A stretch of 64,000 bases of DNA. It comes from Aspidapion aeneum. Lineage: Eukaryota; Arthropoda; Insecta; Coleoptera; Brentidae. Below are positions 24,423 through 34,714 of this stretch, in pieces. The position numbers and the translations under genes were made by a program. The notes under the pieces are model-generated. The model did no database searches. It was not told the DNA's origin and worked only from the letters and a program-made list of their open reading frames with translations. How positions within the stretch are numbered: position 1 is the first letter of the stretch; each line of letters begins with the position of its first letter. The stretch lies in NCBI GenBank assembly GCA_963576565.1, contig OY755046.1:50152786-50216785 (forward strand), written 5' to 3'.

Positions 24423-24530
24423 GGGAACATTCTTAAATTACGTCGCAAAAACTCAGGATTTTTGACCCCCCCTTCGTAACGCATTTTTCGTAACACATTA
24501 AAGAATCATTAACACCACTAAGACCTTAAA
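24423..24530 (+). mobile_element. Truncated copy of the GGGAACATTC MITE family
   Basis: Starts GGGAACATTCTTAAATTACG and continues with CAGGATTTTTGACCCCC and TAACGCATTTTTCG, as in the complete copy at 25451-25611. The right end is missing. Confidence 0.65.
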
Positions 24531-24892
24531 ACTTAGCATTTTAAACCGGGTTTAAGCATGAAGCGCCGGTTTAGGTGTGTTTTTTTAAGACTCACAGGTC
24601 AAATAACTGCAAATATTTGGCTCACCCTAATGTGCAATATGATAGTAAGCATCTCTCAGTGAGTTTCATCTCAGATGCATTCAAATTAACTTTAGAAATA
24701 ATGAGAACCCACATAAAAATTTTGTAGTGATTTGTCATTTTTTGGAAATTTAGTCCGTGCAGTCATAGGATTCTCATAAAAAATAGTCTTAAATTGTAGT
24801 ACCACCCCTGAGGAGTGGTTCAATGTTCTAATAAACTATAGAAATAATCCATAATTGATAAAAAACCTATATACAAAAATTTATAAGACTAA

Positions 24893-25008
24893 GGGTCCAT
24901 CTCACCGACTTTTTTTTCGTTACTTGGCTTAAAACGTTTCTTATATCATAATATGACGTAATAAGGAACACTTAAGGCTAAGTAACGGAAAAAGTCGGTG
25001 CGATGGGC
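24893..25008. mobile_element. 116-bp hairpin MITE
   Basis: Left end GGGTCCATCTCACCGACTTT and inverted right end GCCCATCGCACCGACTTTTT pair along nearly 40 bp, with GTTACTTGGCTT/GTTACTTAGCCTT continuing the stem. A TAA or TAT target duplication is likely. No coding capacity. Confidence 0.7.
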
Positions 25009-25450
25009 TATAAATAACTTAAAACTACTTCTGTAGATGCATTACCGTATTAAATAAATATTAATATTAACTATTGTAAAAAAAAAACAATTGAAAATCG
25101 GTTATCTCATCGCTAAATTGTCTAAATTATTAACATATAAAATATAGCGGACTGCTGGCACTGAGAAACACCGACTTCATTGGACATCTCCTAGTGACGT
25201 TTGGAGCTTGAAATATGGCTGCCATTTTTAAACCAAAATATTATATTTTTTTATTTATTTTAAAGTTTTTTTCGGACATAATGTCTATAACAAAAAAAGA
25301 TGACCCATATCGCAAGGTATTTATGAAAAATTTCTATAAATATTAAAAACTATTGCATGTACGGGGAAAATAAGTTAAACCTTTAACCAAAATCTAGACT
25401 TGTAGACCTAGGATTGTAGCACTTAGACCCTTTAGTAAATACTAGTGTTA

Positions 25451-25611
25451 GGGAACATTCTTAAATTTCGTCCCAAAAATTCAGGATTTTTGACCTATCC
25501 TTTGTAACGCATTTTTACGAAAAAGCACATTAAAAAACATTAAGTGTAACGCAAGACTAAAGCTCTTATTCCCCCACCCCCTTGAGCTTTACGTAATTTA
25601 AGAATGTTCGC
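25451..25611. mobile_element. 161-bp MITE with TTA target duplication
   Basis: Ends GGGAACATTCTTAAATTTCG and inverted GCGAACATTCTTAAATTACG, flanked by TTA at 25448-25450 and 25612-25614. A 3-bp TTA duplication suggests a PIF/Harbinger-type element. Other copies: about 24423, 28090-28240 and 54875-55273. Confidence 0.75.
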
Positions 25612-25685
25612 TTATATAAATAGACAAGTTTTTATACACTTTATCGAAATTGTAAATAACAACACAATGTTTTGTAGTAAATAGC

Positions 25686-25691
25686 TTTATT
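25686..25691 (-). promoter_or_regulatory. Poly(A) signal candidate of upstream CRAL-TRIO gene
   Basis: AATAAA on the minus strand, about 190 nt beyond the stop codon. It sits just inside the 1.7-kb gap between the two genes. Other A/T-rich hexamers nearby could serve instead. Confidence 0.45.
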
Positions 25692-25879
25692 GCTTAAAAT
25701 ATTCGTCATGAGTACCTACCTAATATAAGTTTGTATTTATTTTTTATGTACAACACAGTTTTGCTTTTTACAAACATTTATGTATAAACCTATACCTTAT
25801 ATTAAAGTAATGTAGGTGTTCAATTACAACATACTTGTTAACTTGCATATAATTAATCATAATTGGTAAATTTGCATTC

Positions 25880-26028
25880 TTAATCAACTTCAATTTTTTT
25901 GAAATTTCCGTAATATCCTAAAATCTCGTCATTTATTAATTTTGATGGTCTAAGTTCTTCATCCACTTTCAGTTTTGCTAGTTTCTCAAATCGAGGTTTG
26001 TATTCTTCCAGTTTCTTTAACCATAACT
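25880..26028 (-). CDS. Exon 6 (terminal) of upstream CRAL-TRIO gene
   Basis: 149 nt after acceptor TTTCAG. It completes Glu258 and encodes LWLKKLEEYKPRFEKLAKLK through to NFKKIEVD, with stop TAA at 25882-25880. A close match to the family C-terminus. Confidence 0.92.
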
Positions 26029-29000
26029 CTGAAATTTCAATTTAACTTTTAATTTAATTCAAAACATATAAAAAGTTAATTTACACATTTTGACTAGAGA
26101 AGGTATTGTTTTTGACGAATTTTTTTTGCGATACTGTCAAAAAATACGTCTTTCCGTGTGCTTGTGTGTGTGTCTGTCCGGCCCACGATAGCTCATAAAC
26201 CGCTGAACCGATTCTCTTGAAATTTTCAGGTAAAAAAGCGTACAATACTGTAAAGAGCTGTTTAGATTTTGATCAAACTCCAATAATGCTAATGACAGTC
26301 TTTTGACAGTAAAAAAATTCAAAATTTTTTAAACTTTTTAACAGAGCATCGCATCAACATGTGTATCTCGGCATATAGTAGAACATATTTTGTTTAATAA
26401 CTTGTGATATAACCAAAAACTTCCTAGAAGCTTTTGTTTTTGATATATTCATAAAAACTGTGTTTAAGGTTAATATATAGCGTGCAGATATCAGATCCGT
26501 CATGGATCCATTTATTATAAGGGAGTGACAATTTTTATTAAAGACTCACCATTTAGTGATGCCAAAGAATCTTCTTCCCCTCCACAATCTTCCGGCAAAA
26601 TCGATTTGGGAAAATAGTCGAACAGTGCATCACTGCTTTTGTGAACTTGTATCTAAAAAACATATTTTTAAACGAATCGATAAAAAGTTTTATACATTTC
26701 ACAAAGGGCTTGAATAATAATAAAATTCTTTTTTCTCATTTGATAACCGTGACTTTCGCCGACACTACGGCCGCCATTTCGGAACGCCTTATTGCACGGG
26801 TCATCGGCCACCTTTGTAACCCCAGACCGGGAACTTTTTTTATCCGGTCCTTTTGTCGCTTAGGATTGCTTACCGACTGCAAGAGTGTGTAACAAAGTCC
26901 GCCTTACCGGCGTGAATGAAGAGGAAGGACAATATTACATTTTACACTCCCCAGGAATCCTATAAATGTCTGCCGCACTCGACTCCGGCAACCGACGGGG
27001 ATCGAACACACCACTGTAGCAAGCGAAATTCCTTAACTCACTTGTGTTCAATGCGCGAATACACCGAGCCACCCAGCCTACAATTTTTTCCTTTCCGGAA
27101 ATTTAAAATTTAGTAGGTTATAATCTCTCCGCCATACCTTTGTAGTAAATCAGTATCTTACCCTGTTAGCTATTTTCGGCGAACAAAAGGTTTTAAACAC
27201 AGTAATCAGGCTCTCCAAATAGGGGTGGAAGTTGACTAGATGCACTGAAGTTACTCTGTTTGAATATACTTTCTGAAAATAACATAATAAATGTTGTTTA
27301 ACAAGCTTTTTCTTCTTGGGGTGAAGGAGCAATAAGGTTTGTTTGTTGAAAATATCTTTCCAGCACGTATTATTGGTAAACTAGAAACTCAAGCTCTGGG
27401 CAATTTTTTACTGTGGACTGAATCTGTAAATATTCCAGATAAGTTAAAGTGCCCTAATTTCGTTAGTTACCTAAATTCGTCAGTTTGTCCAAAAAAACAT
27501 ATTAATTAAGGATATGTCGGATATGAGCTAAATGAACAACATTCTTCTCTAGCGAGGGAAGTAAAAATGTAGGAAAAGAAACTGTATAGACTTGACAACA
27601 CTGCTTTTCTATGTGTACTATTTTCATTAAAAATCCAGCACGCTAAAATTATTTTATTATTTGCGTTCCACTCGTGGGTGGGAATGGCTGTTGTTCCTTC
27701 TTATACGAGGTAAGTGATATACAGTGTGGCCAACCTTCTATCTAGAAATAGGAGAACCGAAAAGCATAAAATAAACTTTGCCACTTTAGCGAGAAAATAT
27801 CAGAATAAGGGGAAAAATACGCCGAAGGTAAATTTTTTTTTTTTAGTAAACAGATATCTTATGAATTCTTTCTAGAACAATGCCGCTCTTTTTGTCAAAG
27901 AACGACATGCGCTATAGGCAAAAATGTTTTAAATACAAAAGCATTTATAATACAATGGCGTATTTAAAGACCCCCTAGCTTCTTTTAGATATTTTTCACA
28001 TATTTCTTAAATAAAAACATAAAATAGCATAAAATATATCTTAAATAATTTAATAGATACCTTAAATATTAAGTAATTATATTGCTTTGGGCCATTCTTA
28101 GGGAGGAGAGGGAGTTTAGGTCGGGTTAAGGCGTTACAAATAATATTTTTTTAATTTGTTTTTTCTTGAAAATGCGTTACATAAGAGAGAAGGGGTCGAA
28201 AATTCTAAATTTTTGGGTTACGGAATTTAAGAACGTTCCCTTTGTCTATAAAAAATATCGAGAAAAACTTTTTTACAGTTATTTATTTTATATTTTATTT
28301 CAGTTTATTTTAACAATATTTAGCATCAAAAAAATATTTTTGTTAGCCTCAATTCGTCCTACAAATATATATTTAGTTTAAAAAAAAGATGTCTTTACAA
28401 AGGTGACAAAATAAGGTTTTTTTGAGGTGACGAATTTAGGTAATCCGTTAACATATGAACTAATATGGGGTTGAAGATTTTCCTTTACGAGCATAAATGT
28501 GTTTTTTTATATTTTTTTTAAATAAGGAAGTATTTTTTTTTTAATTTGTATAAGGTGTTTTATTTAGAAATAAAGCATGGCTATAGAAAAAAAAATTTTT
28601 TATTTAAAATGAAAGGTATCATAGCTCAAATATAAATAGTTATTATACATTAGATTTAAGTATAAGTGATTGATTTAAAATATATGTATTTTCTTCCCGA
28701 ATTAAATGTAAGTACATTTGAGAGCGATAAAAGAACTATACAAAAAGTCAAAATCTAAAATTAAAATTGGAAATCGACTTTCAAAAGAATTCCAGGTAAC
28801 AAAAGGCAGGGATGTTGTATCTCTCCAACTCTTTTTAAAATATATATCGCAGTAGCTCTAAAAAACTGGAAACGTAAAGTGCACGGCATGGGAATATAAC
28901 TTAACGACCGATTTACCATATACACACTACAGTTTGCTGACGACCAAGTAATTGTGGCTAATGATAAAGAAGACATGGAGTATATGATGAGAAAGTTAAC

Positions 29001-32000
29001 AGAAGAATGCCAAAAGTGGGGACTAACAGTGAACGTGGACAAGACACAGTACTTATGTATTGGAAACGAATCCAGTGAGTTAGTACTAGAAAATTGACAA
29101 ACAATATCTCCATGCAATGAGTATGTCTACTTGGGTGTCATATTTGATAAGACAGGAACTGTAAAGAATTGGAAAAAAGAATAGTAAAAGCAAAAAAAGT
29201 TATTGGATGTCTTAACAGTATTTTATGGAGCAGAGAGATAAAAAAGAATGTAAAATTTAACATATTTGAAACAATGGTCAAAAGTACGCTGTTGTATGGA
29301 ATAGAGACTTGTCGCGTAACAGAAAAATACAAAACAAAAATGGAAAGTGTCGAAATGGATGCAATAAGAAGATCAATGAGAATATCTAGAATAGATCACA
29401 TAAGAAGTGAGATCATAAAAGAAAGAATGGGAATCGAGGGAAGCATAACGGATGACATCACTAAAAGGCAACTGATATGGTACGGCCATGTACAACGGAT
29501 GAACGACGAAAGATTACCAAAGCAGGTCCAATAGGGCGCAGAAAAAGAGGGCGTCCTAAACTAGAATGGCAACTGTCAATCCAAAGATCAATGAGTCAAA
29601 AGAATCTGACAGAGGAGGATTGTCAGGATCGAAGGAGGTGGAGAATAGGCGTCGGACAACGTAGAAAAACGTTCTAAACCGACATAGTAGTAGTACAGTC
29701 AAAAAAGCTAGAAAAAAGCTTCTTGAGGTGACAAAATTAGGGCAGTTTACCTTCACTCAAATTAAATGGATATGAGAACATTAAGTACAAAACGGTTAGT
29801 TTTGCACCTGAGTAACAGTGGACTCTATACTTATACTCCGCGTTAAAATATCGATACCCTAATTCTCATACGTCGTAACCCAAATCAAAAAATTTTATAG
29901 GAATAGGACAAGTTAGATGCAAATTACACAGCGTTAGGGATACCACTTGTAAGAAATCGCGGGAATGACCGTTTTATATTTATTTGTTGGTTGCGAGGAT
30001 TTAGTAGCTTGTAGCTATGCAGAATTACTAACCTTTTACGCAAAAATATGAATTTTCGTTTTTTTGAAGGTTACGTCAGAATTAGGGTATGGCAACTTTT
30101 TAATTTGGTTCCTAGTGGATTAATGGGACAATAAAATTTGTTAACTTCCTGTCCTTTTACTTTAGTTTATTTAATATCTTGATAGGCACCTACCTCCAAA
30201 ATTAACGCCCCTTTCTTCAATACCATGGGACTGAATTTTGGGACGTGTCCAGCTTTAAGAAACTCACAATCCAATATAAAATGAGTGGCTAACAGTTTTT
30301 CTTCTTGTATTAAAACTTCTGTTATATTTATTGCGTGTATTAAATATTTTTCGTGGTTAAATTTTTCTACTGGATAGTCTCCGTTTAGTTTCGAGAATAT
30401 TACTCTTCTGTAGTCATCTGTTAGTTTTGGAAGGGGAATGTAATAACTAAAATAAAACTAATGATTAGAGATATTTTGGGTCAGTTTAAATAAGAGAAAA
30501 TTTGACAGCTGTTACCGTTATTGTTATTAAGAATAATTCAGGGCAAAAAAGATAGATTTTGGAACACTTAAGATAAGCATTATACAAACTTTACTTTAGT
30601 ACCTTTACACACCTTCAACTATTTGTTTATTTATATTTATTTATTTATTTTTATTAGATTTATGGCTTTTTATAAACCAATTTTAGTCAAAAATTCGACT
30701 GCATTAAAAAAAACTAACCTTAAAAAATAAAGTTTACATTCAAGGACGGCCACCTTAAGTATCGGGCACCGTGACCGTAAATAACAAAAAAGGAGCGAGA
30801 AGCTGCCAAGGCGCAGACTCGGTAATAACCATAACGGTAACAAAGTGTAAAATACGCAACTCAAAATGTCTCTAACGTAGCACAAGAAAACTGTTAAAAA
30901 TATTTCTTATTAAAGTACCGATTGTATTTTTTTTAACTTACACAATCTTACTTTGTTCCACGAGATCAGTGGATACAGGATCGTAGCAAAATATCTCAGG
31001 AGCCAAGTTTCTTACAGTATAATACATGTCCAATTTTTGTTTTGTTCTTTCGATGGAGAATTTGTTTAGTTGCAGAAAAGTGTAGATCATTGTTTTACCT
31101 TAAATAAACAACATAAGGTCACAAAATACATCACTATGCAGCTTATAAGTTACCGCTCAGGGCTGAATACAGGTACCCTCCGCGTTTCTTTAGGGTCACT
31201 GCACTACGGGAGCCTGGTGTCTTCAGCGCCAGGTTTGCAGGATGCAGTGACACTATGTTAAATAGGTCTCACAACTTCTTTAGTTTAAGACGCCGCCCGG
31301 CTTCCAGGATGTAGTGACCGTAGTTTTAGTACAGCAGCTTCCTGACAATCATCTTCTGTCCGGATTTTTTTATTCATTTATCTTTGAATTGACTGTTGCT
31401 ATTCTAGTTTAGAACGCCCTATTGGTTGTCATTCTACGACCTGCTTTGGTAGTCTTTCATCGTTCATCCACAGCCTTCCACTGGGTCAAAAATAGTAGAG
31501 CAAGATTTACAAAGAGTATCCTTAGTCAAAAATAACTTGTAAGACAGCAAGAAATCGTAATAAAACAGGGAAAGTGGGAGCCACTCGTATAATTTTATCC
31601 TTACCGATTATCAAACTAGCATTTTTAAGAAATGAAAAACGTTGTGTTAAGGGTATTTTATAATTCATTTAACGAATATTATCAACATCGACGAGTTAAC
31701 GATGTCTTAACGTTTACCAGAACTACAACCGTCAAGACAATTATTTCGCGTCCATATATTTTACCTTTAATTTGATGGGAAAATTTTTAGCTGTGAAAAC
31801 CTCGACTACACAACGTTGCTCCCAACCAGTAACCTTATGTCACATGCTTAACTTGATTTTAAAGTTGACTGACCGGTTCAATGTTGTCGTAAACGCAACT
31901 TTCCAATAAGTGCGCGCCAGGTTGTTTTAAAGTTATAAAGAATTTACAAATAGGACGTCATTGTATGTCGACTGTAGAAAATCCAAAAATACCCAGATTT

Positions 32001-32518
32001 TTTTTTAGGGGATATTCAGCTAATGCAATACAAAAATGTTTCTTAGATATTTGCAGAACATTTAAAACAATATTAAAAAAAATCAAAATATATTTTGTCT
32101 AAAATTATACATAAAATAACTAGCACGATTGTTTTTGGTGTCTAAAATTTTCATACCGTAAATTAGTTGTCTAGCTTTATATACTATTAAGGTAAAAGTT
32201 TTAACGAAGTATACAAAAATATTCTATTGTCGCCTTCAGAACGTTGACTCAACCAAAAAATCATTCCAGAAATTGAAGTAAAAACGGGTCGAGTTTAAGG
32301 TAAAACTAATGTTGTGACGCAACATTTACACAACGTTAACTGTTCGACAAATTGCTAGCTAGGCACTTACTAGGTTTTTCCGGAATATGCGGTTGTGTTT
32401 CGACCCAATCTTGAATAATACCCAATGAATATGCTATATCCTTGTCCGACTTTTGAAATTCTTTCCAAATCTGTTTTTTTAGATTTTCTTCGTTGGTTTC
32501 CAAAATTCTCTTGGACAT
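25880..32518 (-). CDS. CRAL-TRIO lipid-transfer protein, upstream copy (six coding exons)
   Basis: Joined exons, minus strand: 32518-32371, 31098-30942, 30446-30194, 27272-27162, 26652-26550, 26028-25880; 921 nt, 306 residues plus TAA. All introns are GT-AG with matching phases (1, 2, 0, 0, 1). Residues 1-102 form CRAL-TRIO_N (FLQLNKFSIERTKQKLDMYY). The lipid-binding domain follows with VYYIPLPKLTDDYRRV, LKAGHVPKFSPMVLKK, VHLVNFHPYL and FPKSILPEDCGG. The C-terminus is ELWLKKLEEYKP to FKKIEVD. Where the downstream copy has DYGG this one has DCGG. Role: soluble carrier of a hydrophobic ligand; the ligand is unknown. Introns are 1272, 495, 2921, 509 and 521 bp; the first, third, fourth and fifth hold mobile-element remnants. 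Start: ATG at 32518. The in-frame sequence just upstream has no earlier ATG close by (a GTG lies at 32542). Strong paralogue of the gene ending at 7118. Confidence 0.93.
26125..26515 (-). repeat. Interspersed repeat, copy 2 (shared with 2555-2880)
   Basis: Inverted, diverged copy of the repeat at 2555-2880, recognisable by TGGATCCAT near 26502 and the TAGATTTTGATCAAACTCC block near 26260. Its left part carries a TGTGTGTCTGTCCGG tract followed by ACCGATTCTCTTGAAATTT, a composition also seen near 22130-22205. It lies in an intron of the upstream CRAL-TRIO gene. Confidence 0.55.
26550..26652 (-). CDS. Exon 5 of upstream CRAL-TRIO gene
   Basis: 103 nt, IQVHKSSDALFDYFPKSILP then EDCGGEEDSLASLN, ending in phase 1 at donor GTGAGT. 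The usual DYGG tyrosine is cysteine here. Confidence 0.92.
26745..27095 (-). mobile_element. tRNA-derived SINE
   Basis: On the minus strand the head reads GGCTGGGTGGCTCGGTG (A-box-like TGGCTCGGTGTA at 27071-27060), and about 55 nt further GTTCGATCCCC (B-box, 27007-26997). A GC-rich body with CCGGTCTGGGGTTAC and AAATGGCGGCCG follows. This is the layout of a Pol III-promoted tRNA SINE. Its GC content stands out from the intron. It sits in intron 4 of the upstream CRAL-TRIO gene, in sense. Confidence 0.65.
27162..27272 (-). CDS. Exon 4 of upstream CRAL-TRIO gene
   Basis: 111 nt, phase 0 at both ends, 37 residues from KVYSNRVTSVHLVNFHP to SPKIANR. Acceptor TTTTCAG, donor GTAAGA. Identical in length to exon 3 of the downstream copy. 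Confidence 0.91.
27273..28744. other. Intron 3 of upstream CRAL-TRIO gene, repeat-rich
   Basis: Holds a reversed copy of the GGGAACATTC MITE at about 28090-28240. CCTAATTTCG/CCTAAATTCGTC motifs near 27452-27485, inverted near 28420-28440 and 29720-29745, may mark the ends of another decayed element. No exon. Confidence 0.4.
28090..28240 (-). mobile_element. GGGAACATTC-family MITE, reversed copy
   Basis: Right end ATTTAAGAACGTTCCC is the inverse of the family terminus. GCGTTACATAAG and GGGGTCGAAAATTC match the interior. The left end is degraded. Confidence 0.55.
28745..29690 (+). pseudogene. Decayed non-LTR retrotransposon, RT and C-terminal region
   Basis: Frames broken by stops and shifts, but clear pieces remain. 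LQFADDQVIVANDKEDMEYM contains the FADD catalytic box of reverse transcriptase; KWGLTVNVDKTQYLCIG and EYVYLGVIFDKTG follow. An open stretch at 29169-29534 has VKSTLLYGIETCRVTEK and RQLIWYGHVQRMNDERLPKQ, then GRRKRGRPKLEW. This is the C-terminal part of the endonuclease/reverse-transcriptase proteins common in insect genomes. Upstream endonuclease is absent. It lies antisense in intron 3 of the upstream CRAL-TRIO gene. Confidence 0.85.
29857..30087. mobile_element. 231-bp MITE with TA target duplication
   Basis: Ends CCCTAATTCT and AGAATTAGGG, with TA on both sides. The inverted repeat extends imperfectly (CATACGTCGTAACC against AGGTTACGTC). It lies about 100 bp past the donor site at 30193 of the upstream CRAL-TRIO gene. 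Confidence 0.7.
30194..30446 (-). CDS. Exon 3 of upstream CRAL-TRIO gene
   Basis: 253 nt between acceptor ATTTTAG and donor GTAGGT. One base completes Val102, then 84 residues from YYIPLPKLTDDYRRV to KKGALILE. It is equivalent to exon 2 of the downstream copy, which is one codon shorter. Confidence 0.92.
30942..31098 (-). CDS. Exon 2 of upstream CRAL-TRIO gene
   Basis: 157 nt after acceptor TATTTAAG. It completes Ser50 and encodes KTMIYTFLQLNKFSIERTKQ through to VEQSKI, plus two bases of Val102. The donor is GTAAGT. Joining exon 1 to it restores an unbroken CRAL-TRIO_N domain. Confidence 0.88.
31190..31490 (-). pseudogene. 3' fragment of the same non-LTR family
   Basis: Reads MNDERLPKQV then a GRSKLE-type remnant of the GRRKRGRPKLEW block and TEDDCQEAA, matching 29497-29640 at DNA level but in the opposite orientation. 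Only the C-terminal end survives. It lies in intron 1 of the upstream CRAL-TRIO gene. Confidence 0.75.
32371..32518 (-). CDS. Exon 1 of upstream CRAL-TRIO gene
   Basis: 148 nt from ATG to donor GTAAGT, 49 residues (MSKRILETNE to HIPEKP) plus one base of Ser50. It codes the first N-terminal helices. The intron that follows has no counterpart in the paralogue. Confidence 0.88.
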
Positions 32519-33005
32519 GATGAATATTAATATTCTATTCACAATAAAAATAAGTGCTATTAATTATTTTCACCACTAAAACTGACTCACATTTGCTGGG
32601 GTTCGGAAAATCGAAACCAATTTCACTCTTGTGCCACTGATTACAATAAAATAATAAATATTGAACAGGAAATCTGATTAGAATAATAATAAAATTAGAC
32701 AATGGATTTTCGCAGGCGGCTAAACGAAATTGTGTGCGTCCATAAACACATTTTTTTGTTACCAGAATTATCATTAAATGAAAAAAAGGGGTCTTTTTCA
32801 AATTACCTCTGCTGTTTCCCCTTATTTCCATGTGCAACGTTGATAAAGGTTATTTGTGTAAACCTGTGCAGATTTTGTTGCGCTGCTTTCTGTTAAAGCA
32901 CAATCTTCACAGCCAGATGTCAAGAGAATCATATAACACATATTATATTCACATATAGTAGTAGTAGATAATAGTGAGGGAAGGCTTTTTCCCGTGCATC
33001 AGGTA
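32519..33005. other. Upstream of the upstream CRAL-TRIO gene
   Basis: Should contain its 5'UTR and promoter. No core element could be placed. From about 32917 the sequence TAACACATATTATATTCACA begins a repeat that recurs 551 bp later at 33468. Confidence 0.4.
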
Positions 33006-33345
33006 TTTCCCTTACCCACTCTACACTTTCATTCGATATCTTGATAGCTTAACGGGCCATCATCTTCTCTTTACAAACCAAAATTTCAGCTCATTTGAGC
33101 AAGTGCAGCTCGTCCTCGCTTGCTCCAAGTGCCTACATTGTCTCATCTTTGTGTATGCCTCACAATCTGGCACGAAGTGCCTTAATATCTCTTCTTTCTC
33201 TCCACAGGCTGGGCGGACAGTCTCTGGGCCGATATAGTCGCTTCCTGCTCTGCAAGTTCATACGTCCTCTCATTGCATGCTACCCCTGTATGCCTCGGAA
33301 CCCAAACCAGTGTCCATCGGGGCGTAAGCAATCGTAGGTGCGCTG
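33006..33345 (-). pseudogene. Non-LTR element 3' end, RNase H remnant, copy a
   Basis: Minus strand reads WTLVWVPRHTGVACNERTYE then LAEQEATIS, an RNase H C-terminal motif (W-V-P-x-H-x-G-x-x-x-N-E), and then VEKEEILRHFVPDCEAYTK, a zinc-knuckle-like tail. The stretch between is deleted relative to copy b. RNase H followed by such a Cys/His tail fits the I or R1 type of non-LTR element. Confidence 0.75.
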
Positions 33346-33364
33346 AGCGCCTTCTGCCTTCTGG

Positions 33365-33390
33365 GTGGTTTGGTTTGGTTTGGTTTGGAA
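33365..33390 (+). repeat. (GGTTT)n simple repeat
   Basis: About four to five GGTTT units in a row at the junction between the two retroelement pieces. Confidence 0.7.
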
Positions 33391-33467
33391 CTATTTAACT
33401 TATAAACTGTTTATCCAATCATGGTGATATTTATTAAGGCCGTATTTGCCCAATCTTTACAGCAATG

Positions 33468-34050
33468 TCAAGAGAATCATATAACACATATTATATTCAC
33501 ATATAGTAGTAGTAGATAGTGAAGGAAGGTGCAAGGTCCCTGCACTTTCATTCGATATCTCGGTAGCTTAATGAGCCTTCCTCTTCTTTTTACAAAGCCA
33601 AAATGTCAGCTCATTTACGCAAGTGCAGCTCGTCCTTGCTTGCTTCGAGTGCCTGCATTGTCTCGTACTTGCGCATGCATCACAATCTGCCACGAAGTGC
33701 CTTGATATCTCTTCTTTGTCTCCACAGGCTGGACAGGACTTTAATAGCCCTACGTCTTTTCGTGCACCTCACAGCAACCATCTTAGTCTGGTTGTTTTTG
33801 GTGGGTCTACAAATTCTCTGGTCTGTCTGCTGTTTCTGATTCCCAGGAGTTTGTTAGTGCATTCTGGGCCTAGTTATTGAGCCTGCTATGAACTTGTCTT
33901 TTAATCACGTCCAAATGTGGATCCGGACCGATATAGTCGATTCCTGCTCTGCAAGTTCATCCGCCTTCTTGTTGCGTGCTATCCCTGTTTGCCTCGGAAC
34001 AGAAACCAGTGTCCACCAAGGCGTCAGCAAGTAATCATTGGTGCACTAAG
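33468..34050 (-). pseudogene. Non-LTR element 3' end, RNase H remnant, copy b
   Basis: Minus strand reads WTLVSVPRQTGIARNKKADE then LAEQES (RNase H end), a spacer absent from copy a, then CPACGDKEEISRHFVADC, a Cys/His motif typical of the C-terminus of I/R1-like elements. Several stops and shifts. Its 3' flank repeats that of copy a at an offset of 551 bp, so the two are direct repeats of one element end. Confidence 0.78.
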
Positions 34051-34714
34051 CGCTATCTAAGTTGTTCGGTGCATGCATAAGATGCATGATGTTGTGGTTA
34101 AAGGTTAATTTTGAATTAAAAATAACGTTATTTCCACGACTTGCAACCAATCTGCTGTTATAAACTTTCCGCAAAAGGTGGGCAGTTATTTCTTTAATGT
34201 AAGTGGTCAATATTACTGAAGAAATTGCAGTTTCAAGGGCACAACTCTCGCTAAGGCAACAATTAAAAGCAAAATTGGTTTTAGCAGACAATATTACGAT
34301 ATTTGTTTTTTGCGACAAAGATATTAATGAATACGAGCTAAGACTGCCAAAAATCAACAACGGCTCATCGTTTTATTTTTGTTTTAATTTTAAATTAAAC
34401 ATATTTTTATTACCTTCCTATTTCGTAAAGATGTCCAAATATGGATTGTTTTTATTAAAAGAAATATTAGAGACTTAAAATGTGAAATTTGCTTGGGTTT
34501 TTACGTCTGCCTGTCTGTTGCTATACGTATCTCCGCCTGGAAGATGATATAGTAATTAAAGAGCTTTGCAACAGGTCACTCAAAGAGAGTGTATTAATTT
34601 TATTATTCCTTAGAATAATTTTTAAGGGTTTAAATGTCTGTCGCTAAAGTTTACACGAAACTTCAGATCAATTTTACGTTTTCGAAGTATAATGACGATG
34701 GTAAACATATCTGG
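34051..34714. other. No feature recognised
   Basis: Two overlapping ORFs on opposite strands (34203-34478 and 34046-34360) have no recognisable motif. Nothing else seen. Confidence 0.4.

Larger units (their letters stand above)
24148..25685. other. Gap between the two CRAL-TRIO genes
   Basis: Must hold the promoter and 5'UTR of the downstream gene, but no TATA box or initiator could be placed with confidence. It carries three MITE-type elements (about 24423, 24893 and 25451). Confidence 0.5.

Noticed and set aside
34203..34478. 91-residue plus-strand ORF (VNITEEIAVSRAQLS...)
   Set aside because: No recognised motif, no splice context, and an equally long ORF overlaps it on the other strand.
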